From the NCBI GenBank assembly GCA_012521555.1, contig JAAYMC010000052.1:1-64000 (forward strand): 64,000 bases of DNA. The letters are read 5' to 3'. Source of the DNA: Clostridiales bacterium (GTDB lineage: Bacteria; Bacillota; Clostridia; Oscillospirales; Oscillospiraceae). This document shows positions 51,230 to 59,745 of the stretch, piece after piece (positions within the stretch are counted from its first letter, which is position 1; each line of letters starts with the position of its first letter). The translations under genes and the position numbers were made by a program. The notes under the pieces were generated by a model that saw only the letters and a program-made list of their open reading frames with translations, made no database searches and was not told the DNA's origin.

Positions 51230-51541
51230 ATGGAAGACGTAAAGATCTATAAAAACCCGAACTGCAAGAGGGTCAGGGGCAGCCACATCCTGGAGGTCAG
51301 CTGCGCCTACTGCGGGTGCTTTATCGCGCGGTACCAGAAGGTCGGCGAGAGCAACCTTGTCAAAATGTATAACGAGCGGATTATCGAGGGCTCCATCGAT
51401 TTCTCGCAGTACCACGGCGCGCTGTTTTGCCCCCGCTGCGGCCGGCAGATCGCCACGCGCTACATCACGAAAATGGACAAAAAGGAAGCGTACCGCCTCA
51501 TCCGGTCGGCGTTCCACAAAAGAAAGGTGCAAAGCGTATAG
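51230..51541 (+). CDS. Small zinc-ribbon-like hypothetical protein
   Basis: 103 aa. Two CxxC pairs, CAYC in VSCAYCGCFIARYQKVG (about 25-41) and CPRC in ALFCPRCGRQIATRY (about 64-78), suggest a treble-clef or ribbon zinc site. The C-terminus is basic (RLIRSAFHKRKVQSV). I do not recognise the family. GGAAGGGCGG precedes the ATG. It follows the DUF503 gene by 51 bases on the same strand and is probably co-transcribed. Confidence 0.75.
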   Translation: MEDVKIYKNPNCKRVRGSHILEVSCAYCGCFIARYQKVGESNLVKMYNERIIEGSIDFSQYHGALFCPRCGRQIATRYITKMDKKEAYRLIRSAFHKRKVQSV

Positions 51542-51588
51542 CCTCAAGGTCACCGCGCCGCGCCGTCCGCCGCGCCTTATAAACACGC

Positions 51589-51621
51589 AAAAACAGGTCT
51601 GCCTTTTGAGCAGACCTGTTT
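51589..51621 (-). terminator. Terminator after ptsH
   Basis: On the minus strand ACAGGTCTGC pairs with GCAGACCTGT (7-base loop), followed by TTTTTG. It also has T-rich sequence on the plus side and may end the DUF503/zinc-ribbon transcript. Confidence 0.88.
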
Positions 51622-51634
51622 GTTGCTTTCTTTA

Positions 51635-51898
51635 TTATTCGGCGAAATCCGATTCAATCAGCTTGCACAGGGTTTCGACGGCCTGCACCTCGTCCGGCCC
51701 GTCGCCGATGATGTTGATGGTGGCGCCTTTCGCCACGCCCAGCGAGAGAACGCCGAGCAGACTCTTCGCGTTGACTTTTCGGTCGTCTTTTTCGATCCAG
51801 ATGCTGCACTTAAACTCATTGGCTTTCTGGATCAAGAAGGTTGCAGGTCTGGCGTGCAGCCCGACCTGATTGGTCACTGTCGCTTTCTTAATGTACAT
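51635..51898 (-). CDS. ptsH: HPr-family phosphocarrier protein
   Basis: 87 aa. The active-site His15 is in GLHARPAT, and the regulatory Ser46 in KVNAKSLLGVLSLGV. His15 accepts phosphate from enzyme I in PTS sugar uptake; Ser46 phosphorylation by HPrK would link it to carbon catabolite control. No ptsI is adjacent. If it were a Crh-type protein, His15 would be replaced, which is not the case. Monocistronic. Confidence 0.95.
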   Translation of the reverse strand: MYIKKATVTNQVGLHARPATFLIQKANEFKCSIWIEKDDRKVNAKSLLGVLSLGVAKGATINIIGDGPDEVQAVETLCKLIESDFAE

Positions 51899-51950
51899 GC
51901 GCGTACCTCCCCAATATTACCGAAGAAAAGACCAACGGCTTTCTCCCTAC

Positions 51951-51979
51951 ACTTTACCAACGTTTCCTGTGAGCGTCAA
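51951..51979 (-). promoter_or_regulatory. Sigma-A promoter of ptsH
   Basis: On the minus strand TTGACG (-35, 51974-51979), 17-bp spacer, TAAAGT (-10, 51951-51956). Confidence 0.78.
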
Positions 51980-52045
51980 GCTGATTTTTCAAAAATCATG
52001 TTATTTTACCAAAAATCATTTCCAGTTTATGGTTGTTGCCAAAAC

Positions 52046-54439
52046 CTATTTCAGCTCGACAATGGTCACGCCCGTCTCGCCTTCGCCGAACCGCCCGAGG
52101 CGGAAACGCGCCACGCCCGGCTCGTTGCGAAGCGCCGCGTGGACGGCCGCGCGCAGTGCCCCCGTCCCCTTCCCGTGGATGATGGTGACGGTGTTGAGCC
52201 GCGCCATGCGCGCGCTGTCGAGGTATTTCTCCAGCACCGGGATGGCTTCGTCGGCCGTCATGCCCCGCAGGTCAAGCTCCGGCGACACGCCGGCGGACGG
52301 CTCCTTTGCCGCGGCCGACGCGATGAGCTTTTTGATGTTCTTCTCCGTATGCCCTTCCAGCAGCTCCACCTCGTCGGGCCTGGCCGTGACCTTCATGACG
52401 CCGGCCTGAAGCGTGAGCGCCCCGTCGGGTCCGATCTCGATGACGTCCGCCTCCACGCCGAGGGCCAAAAGGCGCACGCGGTCGCCCGGGACGATGGCGC
52501 GCTTGGGCTTCTCCCCCGGGCGCGGCGCGTCGTCCCGCCCGGCAAGGCGGCTTTCCGCTTCGTTGAGGCGGCGGAACACTTCGGCGCGCTTTTCGTTCGC
52601 CTTCTGCCAGTTTTCGTCCTTTACGGCGCTGCGGCGGATCTGGCGGATGGCGCGCATGGCCGCTTCCGCCTCCCCGCGGGCAAGACGCAGGATACTCTGC
52701 GCCTCCCGCCGCGCCACGCTCGCCGCCTTTTCCCGCTCCCGCGCGGCGGCGGCGCGGTCCTTTTCGGCTTCGGCGGCCTTCTCCCGCGCCTCCATGAGAA
52801 GGCGCTGCGTCTCGGCGCGCTCGGCTTCAATCGCCTGCCGGGTACGCTCGAGGCTTTCCAGGATGTCCTCAAAGGCGGCGTTTTCTGTGCCGACGCGCGC
52901 CCGCGCGTCGTCGATGATTTCCTTCGGCAGCCCCAGCCTCTCCGAAATGGCAAAGGCGTTTGACTTGCCGGGGATGCCGATGAGCAGCCTGTATGTCGGC
53001 CGGAGCGTCTCCACGTCAAACTCGCACGAGGCGTTGACGACGCCCGGCGTGGTCAGGGCGTAGGCCTTCAGTTCCGCGTAGTGCGTCGTGGCGGCGACGT
53101 ACGCGCCCATCGCCCGCGCCCGCTCGATGATGGCGACGGCGAGGGCCGCCCCCTCCGCCGGGTCCGTACCCGCCCCCAGCTCGTCAAAGAGCAGCAGGGA
53201 GCCGGGCACGCACTCTTCAAAGATGCCCGCGATGTTGACGATGTGGGAGGAGAACGTCGATAGCGACTGCTCGATGGACTGCTCGTCCCCGATGTCGGCA
53301 AGGATTTTCGGGTAGACCGGCAGGCGGCTGCCGTCCCCGACCGGGATGTGCAGCCCGCAGTAGGTCATGGCGGAGAGGAGCCCGAGCGTCTTGAGCGTGA
53401 CCGTCTTGCCGCCCGTGTTCGGGCCGGTGATGACGAGCGTGTCAAACCCGTTTTCCTCCGGCTTCCCGCCGAGGCGGATGTCGATGGGCACGGCCGTTTT
53501 CGGATCCAAAAGCGGGTGCCGCGCGCGGTAAAGCGCGAGCCTGTCGTCCGCGGAGAGCTCCGGCGCGCAGGCGCGCAGGCGGTACGAGAGCTTTGCCTTC
53601 GCGAATATCAGGTCTAGCTGCACGAGGATTTCGTAGTTTCGGATAATGTCCTCCCCGAAATGGGCGCACTCGGCGGACAGCATCGCGAGGATGCGCTCGA
53701 TTTCCTTCTTCTCCCGGGCCTGCAGCTCGCGCAGCTCGTTGTTGAGCTCGACGACGGCCATCGGCTCGATAAAGAGCGTCGCGCCCGAGGCGGACACGTC
53801 GTGCACGAGCCCCGGCACCGCCCCTTTCTGCTCGGCCTTGACGGGGACGACGTAGCGGTCGCTGCGCATCGTGACAATCGGCTCCTGAAGCGCCTTCGAA
53901 TACGCCGGGGAGGCGATGATGCGCTGGAGCGTCTGGCGGATTTTGTCCCCCGCTATGCGGATGTGGCGGCGGATGTCGGCAAGCTCTGAGCTGGCGCTGT
54001 CGGCGATTTCATCCTCCGCCACGATGCAGGAGGAGATTTTCGACTCGAGGTATTTGTTCACCACGATGGCGTCAAAAAGCCCGTCGATGACGGTGCGCTC
54101 GGCCCTGTCCCCCGCCGCGAAGGCGCTCGCGTCCGCCGACGCGCGCAAAAGCGCGGCGATGGCCAGCAGCTCCGTTGTGCTCAGCACGCCGCCCATGTCG
54201 GCGCGGCGGATGGACGCGCGCACGTCGGTCACCCCGCCGAAGGAGGGGCTGCCGCGCACCGCCATGAGATGTTTCGCCGCCGTCGTCTCGGCAAGGCGGT
54301 ATTCGATTTCTTCGCGCGTCCCGGCGGGCCTCAGTTCCCGCGCCGCCGCGCGCGCCTCCTCGCTCACCGCTTCGTTTGCCAGCATCTCCAAAACGGCCGG
54401 CAGCTCAAGCGTGACAAGCGATTTTTCATAGAGCGTCAT
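52046..54439 (-). CDS. mutS2: Endonuclease MutS2
   Basis: 797 aa. The MutS-type ATPase has Walker A GPNTGGKT, Walker B LLLFDELGAGTDP and the STFSSH region. A long Glu/Arg/Ala coiled coil follows (about 510-620). The C-terminal Smr domain has LDLRGMTADEA and IIHGKGTGALR, the nuclease motifs. MutS2 proteins act in recombination control or ribosome collision rescue rather than mismatch repair. It is the last gene of yqzL-recO-mutS2; 32 bases separate it from recO. Confidence 0.96.
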   Translation of the reverse strand: MTLYEKSLVTLELPAVLEMLANEAVSEEARAAARELRPAGTREEIEYRLAETTAAKHLMAVRGSPSFGGVTDVRASIRRADMGGVLSTTELLAIAALLRASADASAFAAGDRAERTVIDGLFDAIVVNKYLESKISSCIVAEDEIADSASSELADIRRHIRIAGDKIRQTLQRIIASPAYSKALQEPIVTMRSDRYVVPVKAEQKGAVPGLVHDVSASGATLFIEPMAVVELNNELRELQAREKKEIERILAMLSAECAHFGEDIIRNYEILVQLDLIFAKAKLSYRLRACAPELSADDRLALYRARHPLLDPKTAVPIDIRLGGKPEENGFDTLVITGPNTGGKTVTLKTLGLLSAMTYCGLHIPVGDGSRLPVYPKILADIGDEQSIEQSLSTFSSHIVNIAGIFEECVPGSLLLFDELGAGTDPAEGAALAVAIIERARAMGAYVAATTHYAELKAYALTTPGVVNASCEFDVETLRPTYRLLIGIPGKSNAFAISERLGLPKEIIDDARARVGTENAAFEDILESLERTRQAIEAERAETQRLLMEAREKAAEAEKDRAAAAREREKAASVARREAQSILRLARGEAEAAMRAIRQIRRSAVKDENWQKANEKRAEVFRRLNEAESRLAGRDDAPRPGEKPKRAIVPGDRVRLLALGVEADVIEIGPDGALTLQAGVMKVTARPDEVELLEGHTEKNIKKLIASAAAKEPSAGVSPELDLRGMTADEAIPVLEKYLDSARMARLNTVTIIHGKGTGALRAAVHAALRNEPGVARFRLGRFGEGETGVTIVELK

Positions 54440-54471
54440 TGTCTAAAATTCCCTTTCCAGCCCGGCGCCGC

Positions 54472-55290
54472 TTACGGCGCCGGGTTTTTATCTGTATCTT
54501 CCGGCTTTTTTCCCTTTTCGGGCGGCGTTTTCGCCCCATCCGCCGCTATTCCTTCGGACACGCTTTTGTAGTACTCCAGCGTTTTAAACCGGCGGCCGAG
54601 CTGATGCATGGCGTACGCCTCGCAGGCCGCCGAAAAGCGCCTGAGCGCCGGCTCCTGAAGCCTAAACGAGAATACGCGGCGCGGCGCGGCGTCCAGCACG
54701 AAGCGCATCGCCTCAAGCGAGCCCTCGCACAGCTTCTCGTACGCCTCCCCCGGCTTTTTGCAGCGCAGGCAGGAAAGCGCGCCCTCGTCGAGGAGCAGCA
54801 CAGGGTCATTTGCCGGCTCCCCGCAGCGGGCGCAGGCGGCAAGGGACGGCGCGTAGCCGGATATGAGCATGATCCGCAGCTCAAAGACGGCTTTGACAAG
54901 GCGCATGTCGCGCTTTCCTTCGCTGAGCAGATACAGGGCGTTGAGGCCAAAAGACAAAAGCTCCGGATTGGGCACGTCCTCGTCCGCGACGGCCTCCAGC
55001 AGCTCGGCAAAATACGCGCCGAGGGAATAGCGGGCAAGGTCATGGGTCAGCCCCGGGAACAGCTCGACGGGCTGCGCTTCCGTCAGCGTGTAGCGGTCGC
55101 GGTGGACGAAAAGCGTCATCTCCGAGAGCATCAGCGGCTGCGCCGCCGCGGCGATGCGGCTGCCCCGCCGCCGCGCGCCCCGGGCGGCGACGGTGATTTT
55201 CCCGTGCGTGGACGTCAAAACGGTGAGAATCTTGCTCGACTCCCTGTACGGCGCTTCCCTGAGCACAAGGCCCGTCGTGTTTATGTACAT
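54472..55290 (-). CDS. recO: DNA repair protein RecO
   Basis: 272 aa. An N-terminal OB fold (YINTTGLVLREAPYRESSKILTVLTSTHG) precedes a helical domain with the zinc site CARC and CLRC (about 146-149 and 168-171). RecO loads RecA with RecR. ATG 55290 gives the canonical N-terminus; the frame is open 18 codons upstream without family support. The C-terminal tail is Lys/Pro/Glu-rich. It follows yqzL as in Bacillus. Confidence 0.94.
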   Translation of the reverse strand: MYINTTGLVLREAPYRESSKILTVLTSTHGKITVAARGARRRGSRIAAAAQPLMLSEMTLFVHRDRYTLTEAQPVELFPGLTHDLARYSLGAYFAELLEAVADEDVPNPELLSFGLNALYLLSEGKRDMRLVKAVFELRIMLISGYAPSLAACARCGEPANDPVLLLDEGALSCLRCKKPGEAYEKLCEGSLEAMRFVLDAAPRRVFSFRLQEPALRRFSAACEAYAMHQLGRRFKTLEYYKSVSEGIAADGAKTPPEKGKKPEDTDKNPAP

Positions 55291-55368
55291 GGCCGCTCCC
55301 CATTCCGGTGTTGAGTTTCCGCTTTTTAGCCGCCCCGGCCGCATGGCCGAAAGGCGGCTTTGCTTATC

Positions 55369-55506
55369 CTATTGCGCCGCGTCCTTGTCGGCTTTGCCGT
55401 CCTCCCGCTCTTTCTCATCGGCGGATGCGGCTTTTTTCGCGTAAAGGAGATAGTACGCGATGTCGCCCGTCTCGGCGAACAGATCCCAAAACTTATCGGC
55501 CGACAT
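55369..55506 (-). CDS. yqzL: YqzL-like small protein
   Basis: 45 aa from ATG 55506, with GGAGG seven bases upstream. The sequence starts MSADKFWDLFAETGDIAYYL and fits the YqzL pattern (W-x-x-F-x-x-T-G-x-I-x-x-Y-L-L), followed by a charged tail. In Bacillus yqzL lies between era and recO, and here it again immediately precedes recO. Function unknown. Confidence 0.88.
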   Translation of the reverse strand: MSADKFWDLFAETGDIAYYLLYAKKAASADEKEREDGKADKDAAQ

Positions 55507-55741
55507 CTTCATCCCTCCGATGTCTTAAAGTTTCTCTGACCTTTAGTGTTCATCTGTCCGCCGGCGAATATTTGCGGTAATATTTGCGCTGGTTTGAAAA
55601 AGTTTAAGCGTGAAAGACGCGCGTTTATTAAATCTTTTCCAGTTTGAAGTCATTATAGCACGTCCCGGAAAAGTCTCGCAACAAGGTTTGCGCATGCCGC
55701 CGCGGCTGCAAAGGCTTCTTCATGCGCACTATCCAATAGAA
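55507..55741. repeat. Intergenic region with a 12-bp tandem repeat, between yqzL and the chemotaxis receptor gene
   Basis: AATATTTGC occurs at 55567-55575 and 55579-55587, a 12-base period, in the yqzL leader. No convincing sigma-A promoter was found. The rest holds no gene that I can support. Confidence 0.5.
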
Positions 55742-55774
55742 AAAGGAAGCGCCTTGAGTCAAAGCGCTTCCTTT
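55738..55774 (-). terminator. Terminator after the chemotaxis receptor gene
   Basis: On the minus strand AAAGGAAGCGC pairs with GCGCTTCCTTT (11-base loop), followed by TTC and further T-rich sequence, about 50 bases past the stop. Confidence 0.82.
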
Positions 55775-55824
55775 ATTTTGCGAGAAAACGTGCCGGAAAA
55801 CGTTTAGCCTGTCTCGGATTTTGG

Positions 55825-57537
55825 CTAGCCGGCCTTCAATAGCGCGGCGCTTTCGTCGGTGCTCTTGGTTTTGAATGCCGCGACCATCTGTTTTAAGGAT
55901 TCGGCCTGGCTGGACAGCTCCTCGCTGGCCGCCGCGCTCTCTTCCGACGTCGCGGAGTTTTCCTGCACGACCTGCGACACCAGGCTGATGCCCTCGTTGA
56001 TCTGGGCGATGGCGGCGGCCTGTTCGTTCGAGGCGGCGTTGATCTCTTTCATCAGATTGGACACAGCGTCGACGTCCTTGATAATCCTGCCGACGGCTTC
56101 GGCCGTTTCGCTGGCGATCCGGCTGCCGTCCTCAATCTTTTTAATCGAATCTTCGATGTAAGCCGTCGTGTTCTTGACGGCTTCGGCCGACCGCGCCGCG
56201 AGGTTCCTCACTTCCTCCGCGACGACGGCAAAGCCCTTGCCGGCGGCGCCGGCGCGTGCGGCCTCCACGGCGGCGTTGAGCGCGAGGATATTCGTCTGGA
56301 AGGCGATATCGTCGATGACCTTGATGATTTTGCCCACGTTGCCCGACGACTCGCTGATCTTTGTCATCGCGTCCAGCATTTCCTGGATGTGTCTGCTCAC
56401 GACAGCCGCATAATTTTTGACTTCTTCCGCCGCCTTGTTGGCGTGGCTCGCGCTCTCAGCGTTTGACTTCGTCTGGGACGCGACTTCCTCGATCGACGCC
56501 GTCAGCTCCTCGATGGAGCTGGCCTGTTCCGTCGCGCCCTGAGAGAGCTGCACGCTGGAGTCGGCGATTTGCCGCGCGCCCGCCGAAACCTGGTCGGCCG
56601 CCGTCATGATGTCCCGCACGAGGCGGTTGAGATTCCGCACCATCTGGGCGAGCTTCTGCCCGAGCAGGTCTTTGTCGGAGCGGATGCGAACGTCTACGGT
56701 CAGGTCGCCGTCGGCAATCCGCTCAATCGTCTCGGCCTGTTCCTTCGTGCTGTCGATGACCTTGGAAAACGAGTCGGCCATCTGTCCGATTTCGTCCTTC
56801 GTGTAGATGGTCCTATGTATTTCCGTGTCGCCCAGGGCAAGCCGTTCAGCCGCCGCGGCGATTCTCCTGATCGGGACGGTGATTCGTCTTGACAGCCAGA
56901 TGCCCGTCACAACGGCCAGAATAATGCCGGCCGCCATGAAGGCGACCATGAGGATTTTGGATTCATTCGCCAGTCTGGCGTTGCTCTCCGCCCTGATGCC
57001 GGCGTTCCGGCTGTTGTACTCCATGAGCTTTGTCAGGCCGTCGCGCATCGCGTCTCCGGATTCCTTCGCGTCTTCGAGCAGCAGCTTCTCGGCTCTCGTA
57101 TACTGCCCGCTCTGGATATACCCGACCGCCTGCTGCACGTAAGACTTAAACGTCCCCCAGCTGGTATTGACCGCATCAAAGAGCTGGCGGTCTTCCTCCG
57201 TGATGATGTCCTCTTCGTACGCCGCAAGGTCCGTGTCGATGGTCTCGATAAAGGCGTTAATATTCCCCGCGTATTCGTCCGCCAGACTGTCGTCTTTAAG
57301 CATGATGATTTCCGCGAGGTTATATTTGAGCCTCTGGTAATAGATTGCCGCGTCGTCCGCGCTTTTGATGCCCAGCGTGTTCCCTTCATACAAAAGATTG
57401 TCGGCAGCCGAAATCCTGCTGATGCTGTATAAACCGACACCTCCCACAACCGCGCAAAGAAAGGCGATGAAAAGGAACCCGAGTATCAGCTTGGCCGACA
57501 GCTTGAGGTTGTTGTACGACTCTCTCAATTTGCTCAT
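55825..57537 (-). CDS. Methyl-accepting chemotaxis protein
   Basis: 570 aa transmembrane receptor. Transmembrane helix 1 is at about 15-37, a four-helix-bundle (4HB_MCP) sensor at 40-192, transmembrane helix 2 at 195-216, then HAMP and a long cytoplasmic signalling coiled coil. The hairpin tip reads [24 protein letters not shown] in two conserved halves, where CheA and CheW bind. Ligand unknown. It is a single gene inserted between era and yqzL, two genes that are usually neighbours. No other chemotaxis or flagellar gene is in the window. Confidence 0.95.
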   Translation of the reverse strand: MSKLRESYNNLKLSAKLILGFLFIAFLCAVVGGVGLYSISRISAADNLLYEGNTLGIKSADDAAIYYQRLKYNLAEIIMLKDDSLADEYAGNINAFIETIDTDLAAYEEDIITEEDRQLFDAVNTSWGTFKSYVQQAVGYIQSGQYTRAEKLLLEDAKESGDAMRDGLTKLMEYNSRNAGIRAESNARLANESKILMVAFMAAGIILAVVTGIWLSRRITVPIRRIAAAAERLALGDTEIHRTIYTKDEIGQMADSFSKVIDSTKEQAETIERIADGDLTVDVRIRSDKDLLGQKLAQMVRNLNRLVRDIMTAADQVSAGARQIADSSVQLSQGATEQASSIEELTASIEEVASQTKSNAESASHANKAAEEVKNYAAVVSRHIQEMLDAMTKISESSGNVGKIIKVIDDIAFQTNILALNAAVEAARAGAAGKGFAVVAEEVRNLAARSAEAVKNTTAYIEDSIKKIEDGSRIASETAEAVGRIIKDVDAVSNLMKEINAASNEQAAAIAQINEGISLVSQVVQENSATSEESAAASEELSSQAESLKQMVAAFKTKSTDESAALLKAG

Positions 57538-57844
57538 TATGCTTTCCCACTACTCCTTCTTCTTTAAGCTTTTTCCTTACAAATCAGCCGCGTCGGGGGA
57601 TTATTTTCTATCGGAAGTTTCCAACGGTATCACAACGCGCTCACCTCTTCCTCCAAACCCTTTTTGCATCCCATATTTTTATCGGGTCAATTGTAAATCG
57701 CTAACAGTGAACAAAACCGTGAACATTTGTTTATTATTTTATTTTAAAATCTCCAGAAACGCACCGTTTTGTCTCAATAAATGCACCGTTTTAGTTCCTG
57801 AAAGCCCGCCTGCAGCGGCCACTTGCCTTTCGCGCCGGCCAATA
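57538..57844. other. AT-rich intergenic region upstream of the chemotaxis receptor gene
   Basis: About 300 bases with much lower GC than the surroundings and no gene. It has a direct repeat GCACCGTTTT at 57761-57770 and 57783-57792 (22-base period) and the pair GTGAACA at 57707-57713 and 57720-57726. A sigma-D-like motif is described separately. These could be regulator sites for the receptor. Confidence 0.5.
57679..57704 (-). promoter_or_regulatory. Possible sigma-D (sigma-28) promoter of the chemotaxis receptor gene
   Basis: The minus strand has CCCGATAA (57679-57686), seven of eight to the motility sigma -10 GCCGATAA. A weak TTAG (57701-57704) lies 14 bases upstream where TAAA is expected. 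Confidence 0.35.
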
Positions 57845-57883
57845 AAAACAAAAAAGCCTGAGATGCATTATGCATCTCAGGCT
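57845..57883 (-). terminator. Terminator after era
   Basis: On the minus strand AGCCTGAGATGCA pairs with TGCATCTCAGGCT (TAA loop), a 13-bp perfect stem followed by TTTTTGTTTTT. Confidence 0.93.
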
Positions 57884-57931
57884 ATAGGGCACGGTGCGGC
57901 GTTTGTCCCGCCGGGCGGGGCAAACGCCGCT

Positions 57932-58819
57932 TTATTCCGTGAAGCCGAAGTTGCGGATCATGGCGATGTTATCGCGCCACTTATCCTTCACTTTGACCCA
58001 GGTTTCCATAAAGACTTTTGTGCCCAGAAACGCCTCGATCTCCTCGCGCGCCATCTGGCCGATTTTCTTGAGCATCTGGCCGTTTTTGCCGATGATGATG
58101 CCCTTGTGGCTGTCCTTTTCGCAGTAAATCGTGATGTCCAGCTCGACGACGCCGTCTTCCCGCTCGGAAAAGCGCGACACTTCCACGGCGGTGCCGTGCG
58201 GCACCTCCCGCTCAAGGCAAAGGAGCAGCTTTTCGCGCACGATCTCCGCGATCATCTGCCGCTCGGGCTGGTCCGTCACCATATCCTCCGGAAACAGCGG
58301 CGGCCCATCGACGGCGAATTTCTCAAGCTCGTCTAAAAGCTCGCCGATGCCGTCGCCCTTGAGCGCGGAAATCGGCACGATGGCGGCAAAATCGTGCGCC
58401 GCGCTGTACAGCGCGATGATTTTGAGCAGCTCCGGCTTTTTGATGGTGTCGATTTTATTGATGACGAGCACCGCCGGCACGCCGTTTGCCTTAATCTGCT
58501 CGATGAGCATCTGCTCCTGCGTGCCGATATTATCCACCGGCTCGACGAGCAGCGCCACGGCGTCCACCCCCGCGACGCTCTCGCGCACGACGCCCACCAT
58601 GTACTCGCCCAGGCGCGTGCGCGCCTTGTGGAAGCCCGGCGTGTCGAGCAGCACGAACTGCGTTTCGCCGCGGTTGACGATGCCGTAGATCCTTGTCCGC
58701 GTCGTCTGCGGCTTAGGCGTCACGATGGATATCTTTTCGCCGACGAGCGTGTTGACCAGAGTCGACTTGCCCACGTTCGGCCGGCCGGCAATCGTGATCA
58801 TTGCGGTTTTCTTTATCAT
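57932..58819 (-). CDS. era: GTPase Era
   Basis: 295 aa. The G domain has G1 GRPNVGKST, G3 DTPGFHK and G4 NKID; the C-terminal KH domain has GIIIGKNGQMLKKIG. Era assists 30S assembly by binding the 3' end of 16S rRNA. ATG 58819 is chosen, with AGGGG 8-9 bases upstream. The dgkA frame runs about 107 bases into this gene in another phase. Last gene of the yqfC-era operon. Confidence 0.97.
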   Translation of the reverse strand: MIKKTAMITIAGRPNVGKSTLVNTLVGEKISIVTPKPQTTRTRIYGIVNRGETQFVLLDTPGFHKARTRLGEYMVGVVRESVAGVDAVALLVEPVDNIGTQEQMLIEQIKANGVPAVLVINKIDTIKKPELLKIIALYSAAHDFAAIVPISALKGDGIGELLDELEKFAVDGPPLFPEDMVTDQPERQMIAEIVREKLLLCLEREVPHGTAVEVSRFSEREDGVVELDITIYCEKDSHKGIIIGKNGQMLKKIGQMAREEIEAFLGTKVFMETWVKVKDKWRDNIAMIRNFGFTE

Positions 58820-59267
58820 TCCCATATCCCCTAAACACAAAGTAAGCAAAACCCGGCGCGGCGGCAAGAGCAACCACCGCGCCCAGCGGGTGCGCGCGCA
58901 CGTTTGCGGCAAGGCGCTGGAGCGTCCCCTCCGCAAAAAACACGCTGGCGCCGATGAACACGGCCGCTATGGCGAGCACGAAAACGCCGCCCGCCGCGAG
59001 GTCCTTGACCTTGCCGATGAGCTTGTCCCACCCGGGGCTGACCGCGTCGGCCAGGCGCTCGATGGCGGTGTTGAAAATCTCCGCGGACAGGACGCCGCCG
59101 ATGCACAGCAAAACGGCCGCCCACTGCCAGGGCTCAAAACGCGCGTACGCGCCGGCGGCGATTGTATAAAACGCCGCCGCCAAATGTATCCTGAAATTCC
59201 GCTCCTCCCGCACGCATACAAGCACGCCGCGCGCGGCGCACTTAAAGCTTCTCTTCACGTCCCTCAC
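58713..59267 (-). CDS. dgkA: Diacylglycerol/undecaprenol kinase family protein
   Basis: 184 aa from GTG 59267 (GTG 59258 is an alternative). The DgkA core has ERNFRIHLAAAF, a central EIFNTAIERLADAV with the catalytic Glu and metal-binding Asn/Glu, and KLIGKVKDLAAGGV. Gram-positive DgkA phosphorylates undecaprenol. After a further helix the frame continues with a hydrophilic tail (residues about 150-184) encoded inside era in a different phase. That tail has no family look, so the natural end may be near 58830 with a frameshift or natural extension. It overlaps the end of ybeY by up to 26 bases. Confidence 0.85.
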   Translation of the reverse strand: MRDVKRSFKCAARGVLVCVREERNFRIHLAAAFYTIAAGAYARFEPWQWAAVLLCIGGVLSAEIFNTAIERLADAVSPGWDKLIGKVKDLAAGGVFVLAIAAVFIGASVFFAEGTLQRLAANVRAHPLGAVVALAAAPGFAYFVFRGYGNDKENRNDHDCRPAERGQVDSGQHARRRKDIHRDA

Positions 59268-59745
59268 CGATTTTCGCCATAATCGCCTTCTCGCGGCTGC
59301 GCATGAGGCGCTTGTCCGCCCCTTCGTCGACGTGGTCGTATCCAAGAAGGTGCAGCACGGAGTGGACGCTCAGGTACGCCGCCTCGCGGCTCGGGCTGTG
59401 CCCGAGCTCCCTTGCCTGCGCCTTCACGCGGTCAAGGGAGAGCACGATGTCCCCCAGCATGAAACAGCCCGTCTCCGGGTCAAACCCGCTTTTCACGGGC
59501 TTAAAGCGGCCGGGCGCAAGCGCGTGCAGGGGGAACGAGAGCACGTCCGTGGCCTTGTCGACGTGGCGGAACTTCCTGTTGATGGCGCGGATGTCCTCGT
59601 CGTCCGTGAGCAGCACGTCGACGCGGCAGGGGCAGCCGACCTTCTCCTCGTCGAGCGCCGTGCGGATGCTGCGCCGCAGCAGGGCGACGTCAATCACCCG
59701 CCCCGCCGCGGGGATGCGGCTGCGGACGAAAACACAGTGCTTCAT
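59242..59745 (-). CDS. ybeY: Endoribonuclease YbeY
   Basis: 167 aa metal-dependent RNase for 16S rRNA maturation and ribosome quality control. The zinc triad is His128, His132 and His138 in HSVLHLLGYDH. The family motif NRKFRHVDKATDVLSFP is at about 56-72. It overlaps the phoH stop by 4 bases and its own end overlaps dgkA. Slightly longer at the N-terminus than the E. coli protein. Confidence 0.95.
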   Translation of the reverse strand: MKHCVFVRSRIPAAGRVIDVALLRRSIRTALDEEKVGCPCRVDVLLTDDEDIRAINRKFRHVDKATDVLSFPLHALAPGRFKPVKSGFDPETGCFMLGDIVLSLDRVKAQARELGHSPSREAAYLSVHSVLHLLGYDHVDEGADKRLMRSREKAIMAKIGEGREEKL

